Positions 16,226 to 24,400 of a DNA stretch of 64,000 nt are shown piece after piece. Every line of letters begins with the position of its first letter. Position 1 is the stretch's first letter. The notes beneath the pieces were generated by a model, which had not been told where the DNA came from, did no database searches, and saw nothing but the letters and a program-made list of their open reading frames with translations. This DNA is from Haloferax marisrubri (GTDB lineage: Archaea; Halobacteriota; Halobacteria; Halobacteriales; Haloferacaceae), in NCBI RefSeq assembly GCF_001469875.2, contig NZ_LOPW02000004.1, positions 186,001-250,000 on the forward strand. The letters run 5' to 3'. The position numbers and the translations under genes were made by a program.

Positions 16226-17326
16226 CTACGCGTCCGTTTCGCCCGCCCCGGAGCCGTCTCGGAGCCGTTCGATGCGCGACGCCAGCGACGGCTCGAACGA
16301 GAGACGCGACCCCGCGCGGCCGGTGTCGACCTCGTCGGCGGTCGCGTCGAGCGCGTCGGCGACGGCCGCGCGTCCGACCCGTTCTGCCGCCGCCTCGTCG
16401 GCCCGATAGATGAGCCGCTTGCTCGCGTACTCGCCAGTCACGAGCAGTACCACGCCGACTCCGGCGAAGGTCAAGAACGACAGCGCGAACCCGAACGGCG
16501 GCCACGCGACGCCCCAGAAGACGAACGCGCCGACCGCGGTCACGGTGAACAGCCGAAGCCCGTAGACGAACCGAGCGACTCGCCCGGCGTCGACCGCGAG
16601 GAGCGCCGAGACCGTCTCGTCGTCGTAGCGGTCGAGCAGCGAGTCGGTGAGAAAGAGCGTTTTTCGACCGATTGGGCCGCGGACGAGGTGGTCCGAGCGG
16701 TGACCGCCGCCGTCGAGGAGGCGAACCCGAGCGACCGAGAGACCGGCGCGGTCGCACAGGCGGTCGAGGCGCTCGCGCGTCGCGTCGTCGGGGACCGTCG
16801 TCGTCTGCGAGACGCCCACGAGCGGTGCCGAAAAGACGTATGCGGCGGCTGCGAACGCGAGCAGGGTGAGCAGGCCGCTGGTCTCCAAGACCCGGAATTC
16901 GACTTGTAACACGGTCACCACGCAGAAGACGAGCGCCGCGATGAAGAGTTGATAGCGGAACATCTTCGCGGCCGCCGCTCCCGCGCCCATATCGGCGTCT
17001 CGCACGCGCCTCGCCACCGGGAACGCGCCCATGTACGAGACGGTCGCCACGACCGCGGCACCGACGCCGATGAGCGCCCAGCCGAGAGCCGCCCACGGCC
17101 AGTCGGTCGGGAGACCGACGGCCGCGAGGAGCGCCCGGTCCGCGTTCGTCCACCAGACGATGCCGACGAACAGGATGGCGGCGTAGAGCCAGTTGCTTCG
17201 CACTCGCTGTCTGAACCGCTGGACCGACGCGTCTCGGCGTTCGAGACGGCCGGCGCTGAGCCGGGACCAGCCGGCACCGAGGAGGGAGACGCCGACGAGC
17301 GCGCCGGCGAACGTGACGGGGGCCAT
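16226..17326 (-). CDS. Degenerate M48 (HtpX/Ste24-like) membrane protein lacking zinc ligands
   Basis: 366 residues with about six hydrophobic segments. The segment 'LFLTDSLLDRYDDETVSALL' aligns with the HtpX stretch before the active site, but where M48 enzymes have HExxH this protein has VDAGR (residues 245-249). The later E-x-x-A-D ligand region reads 'KRLIYRADEAA', with Ile in place of Glu. All three zinc ligands are therefore gone and the protein cannot be a metalloprotease. It may be a pseudo-enzyme that binds or regulates membrane substrates. ATG 17326 is used; a GTG at 17335 would add three residues. Divergent from hisG. Confidence 0.78.
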   Translation of the reverse strand: MAPVTFAGALVGVSLLGAGWSRLSAGRLERRDASVQRFRQRVRSNWLYAAILFVGIVWWTNADRALLAAVGLPTDWPWAALGWALIGVGAAVVATVSYMGAFPVARRVRDADMGAGAAAAKMFRYQLFIAALVFCVVTVLQVEFRVLETSGLLTLLAFAAAAYVFSAPLVGVSQTTTVPDDATRERLDRLCDRAGLSVARVRLLDGGGHRSDHLVRGPIGRKTLFLTDSLLDRYDDETVSALLAVDAGRVARFVYGLRLFTVTAVGAFVFWGVAWPPFGFALSFLTFAGVGVVLLVTGEYASKRLIYRADEAAAERVGRAAVADALDATADEVDTGRAGSRLSFEPSLASRIERLRDGSGAGETDA

Positions 17327-17403
17327 AGATGACACTTCGTAGATGTGTCAAAAACCGTTCCGGCTTGCGAAAGTCAATTACCTCCGGGACGTGACGGAGA
17401 GGT

Positions 17404-18249
17404 ATGCGAATCGCCGTGCCCAACAAGGGCCGCCTGCACGAACCGACGATAGAACTCCTGGAGCGTGCGGGACTGCACCTCGACAACGGTGCCGAACGCA
17501 AACTCTACGCCGGGACCGTCGACCCCGACGTGACCGTGCTGTTCGCCCGCGCCGCCGACATCCCCGAGTACGTCCGCGACGGGGCCGCCGAGGTCGGCAT
17601 CACGGGCCTCGACCAGGTCCGCGAGTCGGGCCACGAACTCGAAGACCTGCTCGATTTGGAGTACGGCAAGTGTCGGCTCGTCCTCGCCGCGCCCGAAGAC
17701 GGCGACATCGAGACCGTCGAGGACGTGTCGGGCAAGGTCGTCGCCACCGAGTTCCCGCACATCGCGCGGACCTACTTCGAAGAGGAGGGCATCGACGCCG
17801 AAGTCGTCGAGGTCACGGGCGCGACCGAACTGACGCCCCACGTCGAGATGGCCGACGCCATCATCGACATCACCTCGACCGGGACGACCCTGCGGGTGAA
17901 CCGCCTCGCGGTCGTCGACGAGGTGCTGTCGTCGTCGGTCCGACTGTTCGCCCGACCCGACGTGGTCGACGACCCGAAGGTCCAGCAGTTGCTCATGGCG
18001 CTCGAATCCGTCCGCTCCGCGGAGGGCAAGCGCTACCTGATGATGAACGCGCCGCGCGAGAAACTCGACGAGGTGAAAGAGGTCATCCCCGGCCTCGGCG
18101 GGCCGACCGTGATGGACGTCGCCGGCGACTCGACGGTCGCCGTCCACGCCGTCGTGAACGAGCGCGACGTGTTCGAGGTCGTCAGCGACCTGAAGAACGT
18201 CGGCGCGAGCGGCATTCTCGTCACCGAAATCGAGCGGTTAGTCGAGTAA
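17404..18249 (+). CDS. hisG: ATP phosphoribosyltransferase, long form
   Basis: 281 residues. Catalyses the first step of histidine synthesis, condensing ATP with PRPP. Signatures are '[20 protein letters not shown]' at the N-terminus, '[14 protein letters not shown]' as the PRPP/phosphate loop near 155-168, and a C-terminal HisG_C domain (about 205-281, '[18 protein letters not shown]') that binds histidine for feedback inhibition. The C-terminal domain makes this the self-contained long form, needing no HisZ. Other his genes are not adjacent. Confidence 0.97.
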   Translation: MRIAVPNKGRLHEPTIELLERAGLHLDNGAERKLYAGTVDPDVTVLFARAADIPEYVRDGAAEVGITGLDQVRESGHELEDLLDLEYGKCRLVLAAPEDGDIETVEDVSGKVVATEFPHIARTYFEEEGIDAEVVEVTGATELTPHVEMADAIIDITSTGTTLRVNRLAVVDEVLSSSVRLFARPDVVDDPKVQQLLMALESVRSAEGKRYLMMNAPREKLDEVKEVIPGLGGPTVMDVAGDSTVAVHAVVNERDVFEVVSDLKNVGASGILVTEIERLVE

Positions 18250-18278
18250 GCGGCGCGGCAGCGTGCCCGTCGTGCGTG

Positions 18279-19247
18279 TTATTTCTTCCAGCGCAGGTCC
18301 GGCACCGTGACCGACGGGTCGAACCCGAGGTCGCCGCGACGCGCCCGGACGTAGGCCGCGATGCAGACCGCGCCGAGCACTATCGCGCCGAGACCGAGCA
18401 GACCGGCCTCGGGGCCGAACGCGCCGCCGGTGACGAGGTCCGGCCCCCGTTCCGTCGTCTCGACGAGCGACGTGCCGAAGTCGAGACCGCTGACCGCGAA
18501 GCCGAAGACGCCGCCCTGCACGAAGTTCCACGAGATGTGGATTCCCGTCGGGATGGCGAGGTCGCCGGTGAGCGCGTAGCCGAGGCCGAGCATGACGCCC
18601 GCGAGCGTGATGCTGACCGTGCTCGTCAGGCCCGCGTTCGGGTTGGCGTAGTGGGCGACGCCGAACACCGCCGACGAGACGGCGAGGCCGCCGGCGACCG
18701 CCGCGTCCGGCCCGAACCGCCAGCGAAGTCCCTCGGCGACGTCGGTGAGGACGATTCCCCGGAGCAGGAGCTCCTCCGCGATGCCGACGACGACGAAGAA
18801 CGCCAGGAGCGAGCCGACGCCGAGCAGTCGGTCGACGCCGAGCGGGGCGGGGGAGACCGCAATCCAGTCGGCGACGACGCCGACGACGAAGACGACGGTC
18901 ATCAGCCCCGTTCCGAGCGCGAGTCCGAACCCGAGGTCGACCGCCCACTCGCGGTCGAACCGGAGGCCGAGGTCCGCGATAGTCCGCCGGTCGATGTACC
19001 GCGCGACGACGAGTGCGGCGAGGCCGCTCGCCCCGACTGAGACGAGGGAGACGACGAGTGCGGCGAGGCGACTGGATTCGGCGAGACCGCCGAGGGCGGC
19101 CGAGAGCGAGACGGCGACCACGAGCGAGACGACCACGAAGACGACGGGCGTCGCGAGCAGTCGAACGGGAGCGCGGGGCCGGCGTTCCATGTCGTTCCAG
19201 AGGAGGCGACGGGGAGACACGACGGTGGGTTCAGCGGCCTCGGTCAA
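18279..19247 (-). CDS. CPBP-family intramembrane glutamic protease
   Basis: 322 residues with about eight membrane helices. Family motifs are present in order: 'IAEELLLRGIVLTDV' (EExxxR), 'SSAVFGVAHYANPN' (FxxxH) and 'IPTGIHISWNFVQGG' (HxxxN/xW-N). These form the catalytic site in a membrane-embedded fold related to Rce1. The N-terminal 'MERRPRAPVRLLATPVVF' follows a short acidic lead. In bacteria relatives act in peptide maturation or self-immunity; targets here are unknown. Convergent with hisG. Confidence 0.92.
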   Translation of the reverse strand: MTEAAEPTVVSPRRLLWNDMERRPRAPVRLLATPVVFVVVSLVVAVSLSAALGGLAESSRLAALVVSLVSVGASGLAALVVARYIDRRTIADLGLRFDREWAVDLGFGLALGTGLMTVVFVVGVVADWIAVSPAPLGVDRLLGVGSLLAFFVVVGIAEELLLRGIVLTDVAEGLRWRFGPDAAVAGGLAVSSAVFGVAHYANPNAGLTSTVSITLAGVMLGLGYALTGDLAIPTGIHISWNFVQGGVFGFAVSGLDFGTSLVETTERGPDLVTGGAFGPEAGLLGLGAIVLGAVCIAAYVRARRGDLGFDPSVTVPDLRWKK

Positions 19248-19268
19248 GAAGGTACGGCGAGCGCGACC

Positions 19269-19646
19269 TCAGAAGGGTGCTGTCGTCAGGATGACGGCGA
19301 GGCCGAACAGGACGGTGCCGAGGAGCACCGAGACGACGAAGTGGATTGTCACCACGTACGCCGACAGGCGGTTCGACCGGCCGTAGAGGTACTTGACGAA
19401 GCCGAAGTCGAGGCCGAGTGCGAGCGCGAGCGCGACGAAGGAGTTCCAGCCGAAGGTGGTGAACACGACGGCGATAGCCGCGGGCACCGGACCGACGGCG
19501 AACGCCTTCTTGAGTTCCACGTCGCCGAGGACGTTCCGCGCGGCGATGTGGGCGGTGAGAGAAAGGAACAGCGCGAACAGCGCGAACGTTCCGGCGACGG
19601 CCGTGACCGGCGCACCGGCGGCCGTCTGCAAAGTGAGCGCGTCCAT
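19269..19646 (-). CDS. Conserved membrane protein (125 aa), function unknown
   Basis: 125 residues with four hydrophobic segments: about 12-34, 50-66, 68-83 and 99-122. Conserved-looking loop 'ARNVLGDVELKKAFAVGPVP' joins helices 1 and 2. The pattern is typical of a haloarchaea-restricted membrane family. It ends 21 nt before the CPBP protease start in the same direction, so the two are probably co-transcribed. No catalytic motif seen. Confidence 0.78.
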   Translation of the reverse strand: MDALTLQTAAGAPVTAVAGTFALFALFLSLTAHIAARNVLGDVELKKAFAVGPVPAAIAVVFTTFGWNSFVALALALGLDFGFVKYLYGRSNRLSAYVVTIHFVVSVLLGTVLFGLAVILTTAPF

Positions 19647-19726
19647 ACCGGCCCGAGGGACGCGACTGACTTAGGTTCGGCCGATTCGAGTCCCGGTTAC
19701 GCGGCGCGGTCGGGGACTCGACGGCG

Positions 19727-20296
19727 TTAGAACGACCCGTTCAGGAGACCCAGTTCGGAGAGGCGCGAGATGATGACGTCGACCGCCGCCTCGGCGTCTT
19801 TCGGCTGTTTGCCGCCCGTGATGACGAGCTTACCCGACCCGAAGAGGAGCGCGACGACGCTCGGTTCGTCGAGGCGGTAGACGAGACCGGGGAACTGCTC
19901 CGGTTCGTACTCGATGTTCTCGAGACCGAGCCCGATGGCGATAGCGTTGAGGTTCAGATTCTCGCCGAGGTCCGCGCTCGTGACGATGTTCTGAACGGTA
20001 ATTTCGGGGTCGTCGTCGACCGGAATCTGAAGCTCTCGAAGCTTCTCGAAGACGATTTCGAGGCTCTCGTGTACGTCGTCGGTCGACTTCGCGCCGGTGC
20101 AGACGATCTTCCCGGACCGAAAGATGAGTGCCGCGGATTTCGGGTCCTGGGTGCGGTAGACGAGTCCCGGGAACTGTTCGGGGTCGTAGTCGGCGCCCTC
20201 GAGGTCCATCGCCACGCTCTGGAGGTCGAGCTCTTGGCCGATTCCCGTGGAGGCGACGACGTTTTCGATGTTGATTGTGTCCTTGGGGTCGGTCAT
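19727..20296 (-). CDS. tbp: TATA-binding protein
   Basis: 189 residues. Binds TATA boxes and, with TFB, recruits RNA polymerase. The two-fold repeat is obvious: 'INIENVVASTGIGQELDLQS' and 'ITVQNIVTSADLGENLNLNA' begin the halves, each followed by 'YDPEQFPGLVYR' or 'YEPEQFPGLVYR' and 'LIFRSGKIVCTGAKS' or 'LLFGSGKLVITGGKQ'. Very acidic. Haloarchaea usually have several TBPs; which paralog this is needs alignment. Its promoter region has three closely spaced TATA-like elements. Confidence 0.97.
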   Translation of the reverse strand: MTDPKDTINIENVVASTGIGQELDLQSVAMDLEGADYDPEQFPGLVYRTQDPKSAALIFRSGKIVCTGAKSTDDVHESLEIVFEKLRELQIPVDDDPEITVQNIVTSADLGENLNLNAIAIGLGLENIEYEPEQFPGLVYRLDEPSVVALLFGSGKLVITGGKQPKDAEAAVDVIISRLSELGLLNGSF

Positions 20297-20300
20297 ACAA

Positions 20301-20331
20301 CGATTTAAGTCACGTATTTAAGGGTTAAAAA
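20301..20331 (-). promoter_or_regulatory. tbp promoter with repeated TTTAAG-type elements
   Basis: On the plus strand ATTTAAG occurs twice (20303-20309 and 20316-20322) with a 13-nt period, followed by a further AT-rich block GGTTAAAAAGA. On the transcribed strand this gives CTTAAAT twice and TTTTTAACC, the last about 31 nt from the start codon. Several TBP-type sites in the TBP gene's own promoter suggest autoregulation. Confidence 0.5.
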
Positions 20332-20354
20332 GATTGGTGCAAGGGGTTGACAGC

Positions 20355-20666
20355 TTACGCGCGACGGCGGATAATCCGGACGTTCCGGGCGGTGACGACC
20401 GCGCCGAGTAATGTCAGAGAAATTGGAACTGCGAGCCGAGCGGACGCCGGCCTGAGCATCCAGTAGGCGGCGAAGAACAGGGCGACTGAGACGAGTTTCA
20501 ACACCGCGAACGAGCCGGGGCCGGGGTCGCCGCCGGAGACGAGTCGCACGATGGGGTTTCCTTCCTGCACGCCGGCCATCCTGACCCCGAGGACGGTCGT
20601 GACGTAGTCGCCGAGTCCGTAGGCGAGCGCCGCCGAGCCCCAGAGGATGGCGTCGAGAGAGGCCAT
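20355..20666 (-). CDS. Small membrane protein, DUF5658-like
   Basis: 103 residues with three hydrophobic segments (about 6-20, 50-70 and 76-94). 'LGDYVTTVLGVRMAGVQEGN' followed by 'PIVRLV' matches the pattern 'D-x2-T-x(n)-G-x2-E-x-NP' seen in DUF5658-type proteins. Function unknown. Its start lies near a TATA-like 'CTTATAGT' upstream. Family assignment is tentative. Confidence 0.7.
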   Translation of the reverse strand: MASLDAILWGSAALAYGLGDYVTTVLGVRMAGVQEGNPIVRLVSGGDPGPGSFAVLKLVSVALFFAAYWMLRPASARLAVPISLTLLGAVVTARNVRIIRRRA

Positions 20667-20846
20667 GCGGGTGGATTCGGAGCGGCCACTATAAGTCTCG
20701 CCGTCGCCGGATTGTCACGTTCGGCGGGGTCACGGTCGGAGCCGAGTGGGTTGGACCGGGCCAGACTAGACCGGAGCGGACCGACCAGCACCCCCGGGAG
20801 CGACGACGACCGATACCCTCATTTCCGCGGCCCGTCAGGTCCGAGC

Positions 20847-21812
20847 GTGTACGGATTGGAACTCGCCGGCGAGGAAGACGCCTTCGCCGCCCGCGAGGCC
20901 GAGTCGGCCGCGACGGGCGTGACGGTCGTCGCTCCCGGCCTCGCCACCGCCCGCGGCGTCGACCCGGAGCGCGCGAGGCGACTCGCTTACACCCGTCGCG
21001 TCGTCGAACTGGTCGGGCGCTGCGACCCCGACATCGAGGCCGCCCGCGCCGTCGTCGCGGCCGCGAACCTCGACCGCGAGGGAACCGTCGCCGTCCGCGC
21101 CCGCGACGTGCGAGGGCTCACGGGTGTCAGCACGACCGACGCCGAGCGCGAACTCGGGTCGGCGCTCGTCGAGCGCGGCTTCGGCGTCGATTTAGACGAC
21201 CCCGACCACGAGCTTCGGGTCTACTTCTCCGAGGACGCCTGTCTCGTCGGCTGGACCGCCGTCGAAGCCGTCCGCGACTTCGCCGACCGGAAACCGACCG
21301 ACAGGCCGTTCTTCCAGCCGGGGAGCATGGCCCCCGTGGACGCCCGCGCCTTCGTCAACATGGCCGGCGCGGAGCCCGGTGCCCGAATTTTGGACCCGAT
21401 GTGCGGCACCGGCGGCGTCCTCCTCGAAGCCGGTCTCGTCGGTGCCGACGTGGTCGGCGTCGACGCCCAAGCGAAGATGGTCGGCGGCGCGCGGGAGAAC
21501 CTGCGTCACTACGTCGGCGCAGGCGACGTAATCCGCGGCGACGCCACCGCGCTCCCCCTCGGCGACGACTCGATGGACGGCGCGGTGTTCGACGCCCCCT
21601 ACGGCCGGCAGTCGAAAATCGCCCGGCACTCGCTTTCGGACCTCGTCGGCGGCGCGCTGGCAGAGGTCCGCCGGGTCGCCCCGGAGTGCGTGATGGTCGC
21701 CGACCGGTCGTGGACAGAGGAGGCCGAGGACGCCGGTTGGGAGGTCGAACGGGTGTTCGAGCGCCGAGTCCATCGGTCGCTGGTGCGGTACGTGCATCTG
21801 CTGCATCGGTAG
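20847..21812 (+). CDS. trmG10: tRNA (guanine(10)-N2)-dimethyltransferase TrmG10
   Basis: 321 residues. Methylates G10 of tRNA using SAM. An N-terminal THUMP-type RNA-binding region (about 1-150) precedes a Rossmann fold: 'ILDPMCGTGGVLLEAG' is motif I, 'VVGVDAQAKMV' follows, and 'FDAPYGRQS' is the catalytic (D/N)PPY-like motif in its TrmG10 form DAPYG. 'RPFFQPGSMAPVDARAFVNM' is the pre-motif I conserved stretch. The start is GTG 20847 (VYGLELAGEED), because the frame upstream is poorly coding and the N-terminus matches the family there. Confidence 0.93.
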   Translation: MYGLELAGEEDAFAAREAESAATGVTVVAPGLATARGVDPERARRLAYTRRVVELVGRCDPDIEAARAVVAAANLDREGTVAVRARDVRGLTGVSTTDAERELGSALVERGFGVDLDDPDHELRVYFSEDACLVGWTAVEAVRDFADRKPTDRPFFQPGSMAPVDARAFVNMAGAEPGARILDPMCGTGGVLLEAGLVGADVVGVDAQAKMVGGARENLRHYVGAGDVIRGDATALPLGDDSMDGAVFDAPYGRQSKIARHSLSDLVGGALAEVRRVAPECVMVADRSWTEEAEDAGWEVERVFERRVHRSLVRYVHLLHR

Positions 21813-21901
21813 TCGGAATCGCCGGCCGACGAGTCGTCGCAGTCAACAACGACCATTCAGTCGCCCGATAGGACTATCCTCCAGCGCGTCGAAGCGAGGG
21901 C

Positions 21902-22111
21902 ATGTCGCGCACGGTTCGAAAGGTTCTCGCGGAGGCGTACGACCCCGACCCACGAGCGATGGTCATCGTCGCGATGGGGTCGTCGTTTCTGCTGTTTTCG
22001 CTCCTGTCGTACCCGGCCGGGTCGAACCCGTACTACCTGTTCGGTCTCGTGGTGGCGGTCCTCTCGCTCGTCGCCTCGGTTGCGATGCTCGCCGTCGAGA
22101 CGCTCCGGTAG
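21902..22111 (+). CDS. Small two-TM membrane protein (69 aa)
   Basis: 69 residues: 'MSRTVRKVLAEAYDPDPRA' is a charged cytosolic start, then two hydrophobic helices (about 20-36 and 44-66) separated by 'YPAGSNPYY'. A lone small gene after trmG10. No functional motif; likely a haloarchaea-specific membrane protein. Confidence 0.7.
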   Translation: MSRTVRKVLAEAYDPDPRAMVIVAMGSSFLLFSLLSYPAGSNPYYLFGLVVAVLSLVASVAMLAVETLR

Positions 22112-22129
22112 TCGGGGTGGACGAGACCG

Positions 22130-22576
22130 CTACAACTCGACTCCTTCGACGGTGACCTCGCCATCCGAGCCGACGCGCAACGTCACGAACTCGTAGTCCT
22201 GAATCCGCTCGTCGTAGGCCACCTCGCCGTCGACGAGGAGTTCCACGGCGCAGGTCTCGGCGTCGACCTGCCGGGTGAGCGTCTCCGTCTCGCCCGGCGA
22301 GAGTTCGATATCACTCTCGCGGCACGCGGGTTTCAACACGACCTCGCCGGAGAAGCCGCCGCTGACCGTGACTTCGACCATCTCTGACCCCTCGCAGAAC
22401 TGCGGCCAGCCACACTCGTCCGTGGTGGTCGCGGTCTGTCCGGATTCGGTGGTGTTGGGGTCGGGAGCGGTTGTCGTCTCGGTCGTCGTCTCAGACGAGG
22501 ATGCGGAAGGGCTACCGAGACACCCGGAGAGGAGGGCGAGCGAACCGAGCGACGCGAGGACCCGTCTGCGCTGCAT
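22130..22576 (-). CDS. Secreted Tat lipoprotein, function unknown
   Basis: 148 residues. The signal 'MQRRRVLASLGSLALLSGC' has twin arginines and a lipobox L-L-S-G-C at 15-19, the usual haloarchaeal Tat-exported lipoprotein signal. A Ser/Thr-rich linker (20-55) follows. The mature domain has C56 and C63 ('ECGWPQFCEG'), C86 and C107 that may pair as disulfides, and beta-strand-rich segments ('EVTVSGGFSGEVVLKPAC'). Exported and membrane-anchored; ligand unknown. The ATG at 22576 is chosen for the signal peptide. Confidence 0.85.
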   Translation of the reverse strand: MQRRRVLASLGSLALLSGCLGSPSASSSETTTETTTAPDPNTTESGQTATTTDECGWPQFCEGSEMVEVTVSGGFSGEVVLKPACRESDIELSPGETETLTRQVDAETCAVELLVDGEVAYDERIQDYEFVTLRVGSDGEVTVEGVEL

Positions 22577-22641
22577 GAAATGTAGTTTCGCAGTCAGAAC
22601 AAATGTCTTGTGTCGGCGGGAGCCCGGGCCGCTTGTCCGGC

Positions 22642-23244
22642 CTATCGCCGCGCCAGAACCGTCTCGCCCGCCCGCACCGACTCGCCCTTCTCGACGACAA
22701 CGTCCTCGGAGCCGTATTCCGGGGGTAACAGCACGTCGGCCCGGGAGCCGAAGTCGATGTGGCCGAGTTTCTGCCCGCGAACGAGTTCGTCGCCGGGCGC
22801 GACGTACGAGTGAATCCGGCGGGCGAACGCGCCGGCGATGAGCGACACCTCGTGGTCGCCCTCGTCGGTGTCGAGTTCGATATCGACGCGCTCGTTGCGG
22901 TCTGAGTCCTTCGAGAACGCCGGTTTGTGCGCGCCGGGGCGGTGGGTGACGGTTCGGACCGCGCCGGAGACCGGCGCGCGGTTGACGTGCACGTCGGTGA
23001 CGTTCATGAACACGCCCACGCGGACGCGGCCGTCCTCGACGCGAATCACGGAGACGTGCCCGTCGGCGGGGGAGACGACCCCCGGTTCGTCGGGCGGCGA
23101 GCGCTCGGGGTCCCGGAAGAACCAGAGGACGAACGCGCCCGCGGCGAGGAGCACGGCCCCGAGGGGCGGGAAGACGAACGCCGCGACCGCCGCGCCGACG
23201 AAGGCGGGGAGCGCGAATCGGCGGTAGCCGGGTGCGAACTGCAT
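22642..23244 (-). CDS. asd: Phosphatidylserine decarboxylase-like (archaetidylserine decarboxylase)
   Basis: 200 residues. Two N-terminal hydrophobic segments (about 10-43) precede the decarboxylase fold. 'VSPADGHVSVI' and 'VFMNVTDVHVNRAPVSGAV' (H-x-N-R) are the PSD active-site signatures. 'HIDFGSRADVLLP' holds the Gly-Ser site where self-cleavage would create the pyruvoyl group. In archaea this converts archaetidylserine to archaetidylethanolamine. Its ATG abuts the stop of rfcC with no gap, so the two are co-transcribed. Confidence 0.9.
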   Translation of the reverse strand: MQFAPGYRRFALPAFVGAAVAAFVFPPLGAVLLAAGAFVLWFFRDPERSPPDEPGVVSPADGHVSVIRVEDGRVRVGVFMNVTDVHVNRAPVSGAVRTVTHRPGAHKPAFSKDSDRNERVDIELDTDEGDHEVSLIAGAFARRIHSYVAPGDELVRGQKLGHIDFGSRADVLLPPEYGSEDVVVEKGESVRAGETVLARR

Positions 23245-24270
23245 CTATGCCTCGCCGCGGACTTCGGCTCCCCAACTCGTGAGGAGGTGGGTGATGTGCA
23301 GGCGGTCGTCGATGCCCGTCGAGATGTCGAGGTCGACCTGCCCCGCGAGTTCGTGAAGGCGGGCGAGTTCGCCGTCGGCGAAGCGCTCGGGGGTCGAGTC
23401 GGCGACGCGGAGGATATCGCGGAGGAGTTCCTGGCCCTCGTAGCCCTCGTCGTCGAGGAGCGTCGTGAGGGTCTTACGGGCGTCCTTGATGTCGCCCTCG
23501 CGGGCGTTGATGAGGAGCGTCTTCAGTTCGTCGTCGAAGCCCACGTCGCCGAGGGCGGCGTGGACCGTGGACATGGTGACTTCGTCGGCCTCGGTGGCCG
23601 TCCGCTGGGCCGAAAGGATGGCCTTGCGGACGTTCCCGTTGGAGGCGTCGGTGAGGAACTGGAGGCCGCCGTCGTCGTAGTCGACGCCCTCGGCGTCGAG
23701 GATGTCGGCGAGGAGGGCTTCGAGGGTGTCGTCGTCGGGCGCGGGCATGGGAACCGGGAAGCACCGCGAGCGAATCGGCGGGATGAGCTTCGAGGGCTGG
23801 CGCGTGGTGATGACGAACTGCGTGGTCCGGTGGTGCTGTTCCATCACGCGGCGAAGCGCCTGCTGGAAGTCCTCGCGGATGGATTCGGCGTTGTCGAGGA
23901 CGATGGTCTTGTACTCGCCGGACATCGGGGCGTAGCTGGCCGACTCCTTGAGCACGCGGTTTATCATGTCGCGTTTCGCCATGCGACTGCGGCCGTCGAG
24001 GAACTGCTCGAACCGCGGGTCGGCGCGAATCTGCTTTTTCGTCCGGTTGAAGAAGTCCGCGACGTTGAGTTCGATGAGGTCGTTTTCGGGGTCCGCGTGC
24101 GCCTCGTGAGCCAGCGCCCGGACGGCGGCGGTCTTGCCGACGCCCGGCGGCCCCTGCACGACGAGGTTCATCGGTTCGTCCACGGCGCGTCGGAGGCGTT
24201 CGCGGACCTCCGGCTGTGGGAGGTCTTCGAGCCCCGGCGCGTGCGTCTCGGTCCACAGCGGCGCGTCCAT
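23245..24270 (-). CDS. rfcC: Replication factor C small subunit homolog
   Basis: 341 residues. RFC is the AAA+ clamp loader that opens PCNA. Walker A 'GPPGVGKT' is at 40-47. The Walker B position reads 'KTIVLDNAES' (LDNAE, 125-129) instead of the usual LDEA(D/A), so ATP hydrolysis at this site may be impaired. The arginine-finger motif S-R-C is kept at 168-170. Collar domain covers about 240-341. Haloarchaea have two small RFC subunits plus one large; the degenerate site suggests the specialised one. ATG 24270 (MDAPLWTETHAPG) is the family start. Confidence 0.9.
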   Translation of the reverse strand: MDAPLWTETHAPGLEDLPQPEVRERLRRAVDEPMNLVVQGPPGVGKTAAVRALAHEAHADPENDLIELNVADFFNRTKKQIRADPRFEQFLDGRSRMAKRDMINRVLKESASYAPMSGEYKTIVLDNAESIREDFQQALRRVMEQHHRTTQFVITTRQPSKLIPPIRSRCFPVPMPAPDDDTLEALLADILDAEGVDYDDGGLQFLTDASNGNVRKAILSAQRTATEADEVTMSTVHAALGDVGFDDELKTLLINAREGDIKDARKTLTTLLDDEGYEGQELLRDILRVADSTPERFADGELARLHELAGQVDLDISTGIDDRLHITHLLTSWGAEVRGEA

Positions 24271-24370
24271 TGGACTCCGGTAGCAGACGGTCGGGTAAGA
24301 ATCGGTCGGTCCGGGGCGTCGGGCGGCCGCACCGTCTGGGGCGGCGAGCGGCCGCGACTGATTCGACGCA

Positions 24371-24378
24371 CGTTTAGT
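24371..24378 (+). promoter_or_regulatory. TATA box of the tRNase Z gene
   Basis: 'CGTTTAGT' is centred about 26 nt before ATG 24401, supporting that start over a GTG at 24392. Confidence 0.55.
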
Positions 24379-24400
24379 CCCGCCGCTATCATTGTGGTGC

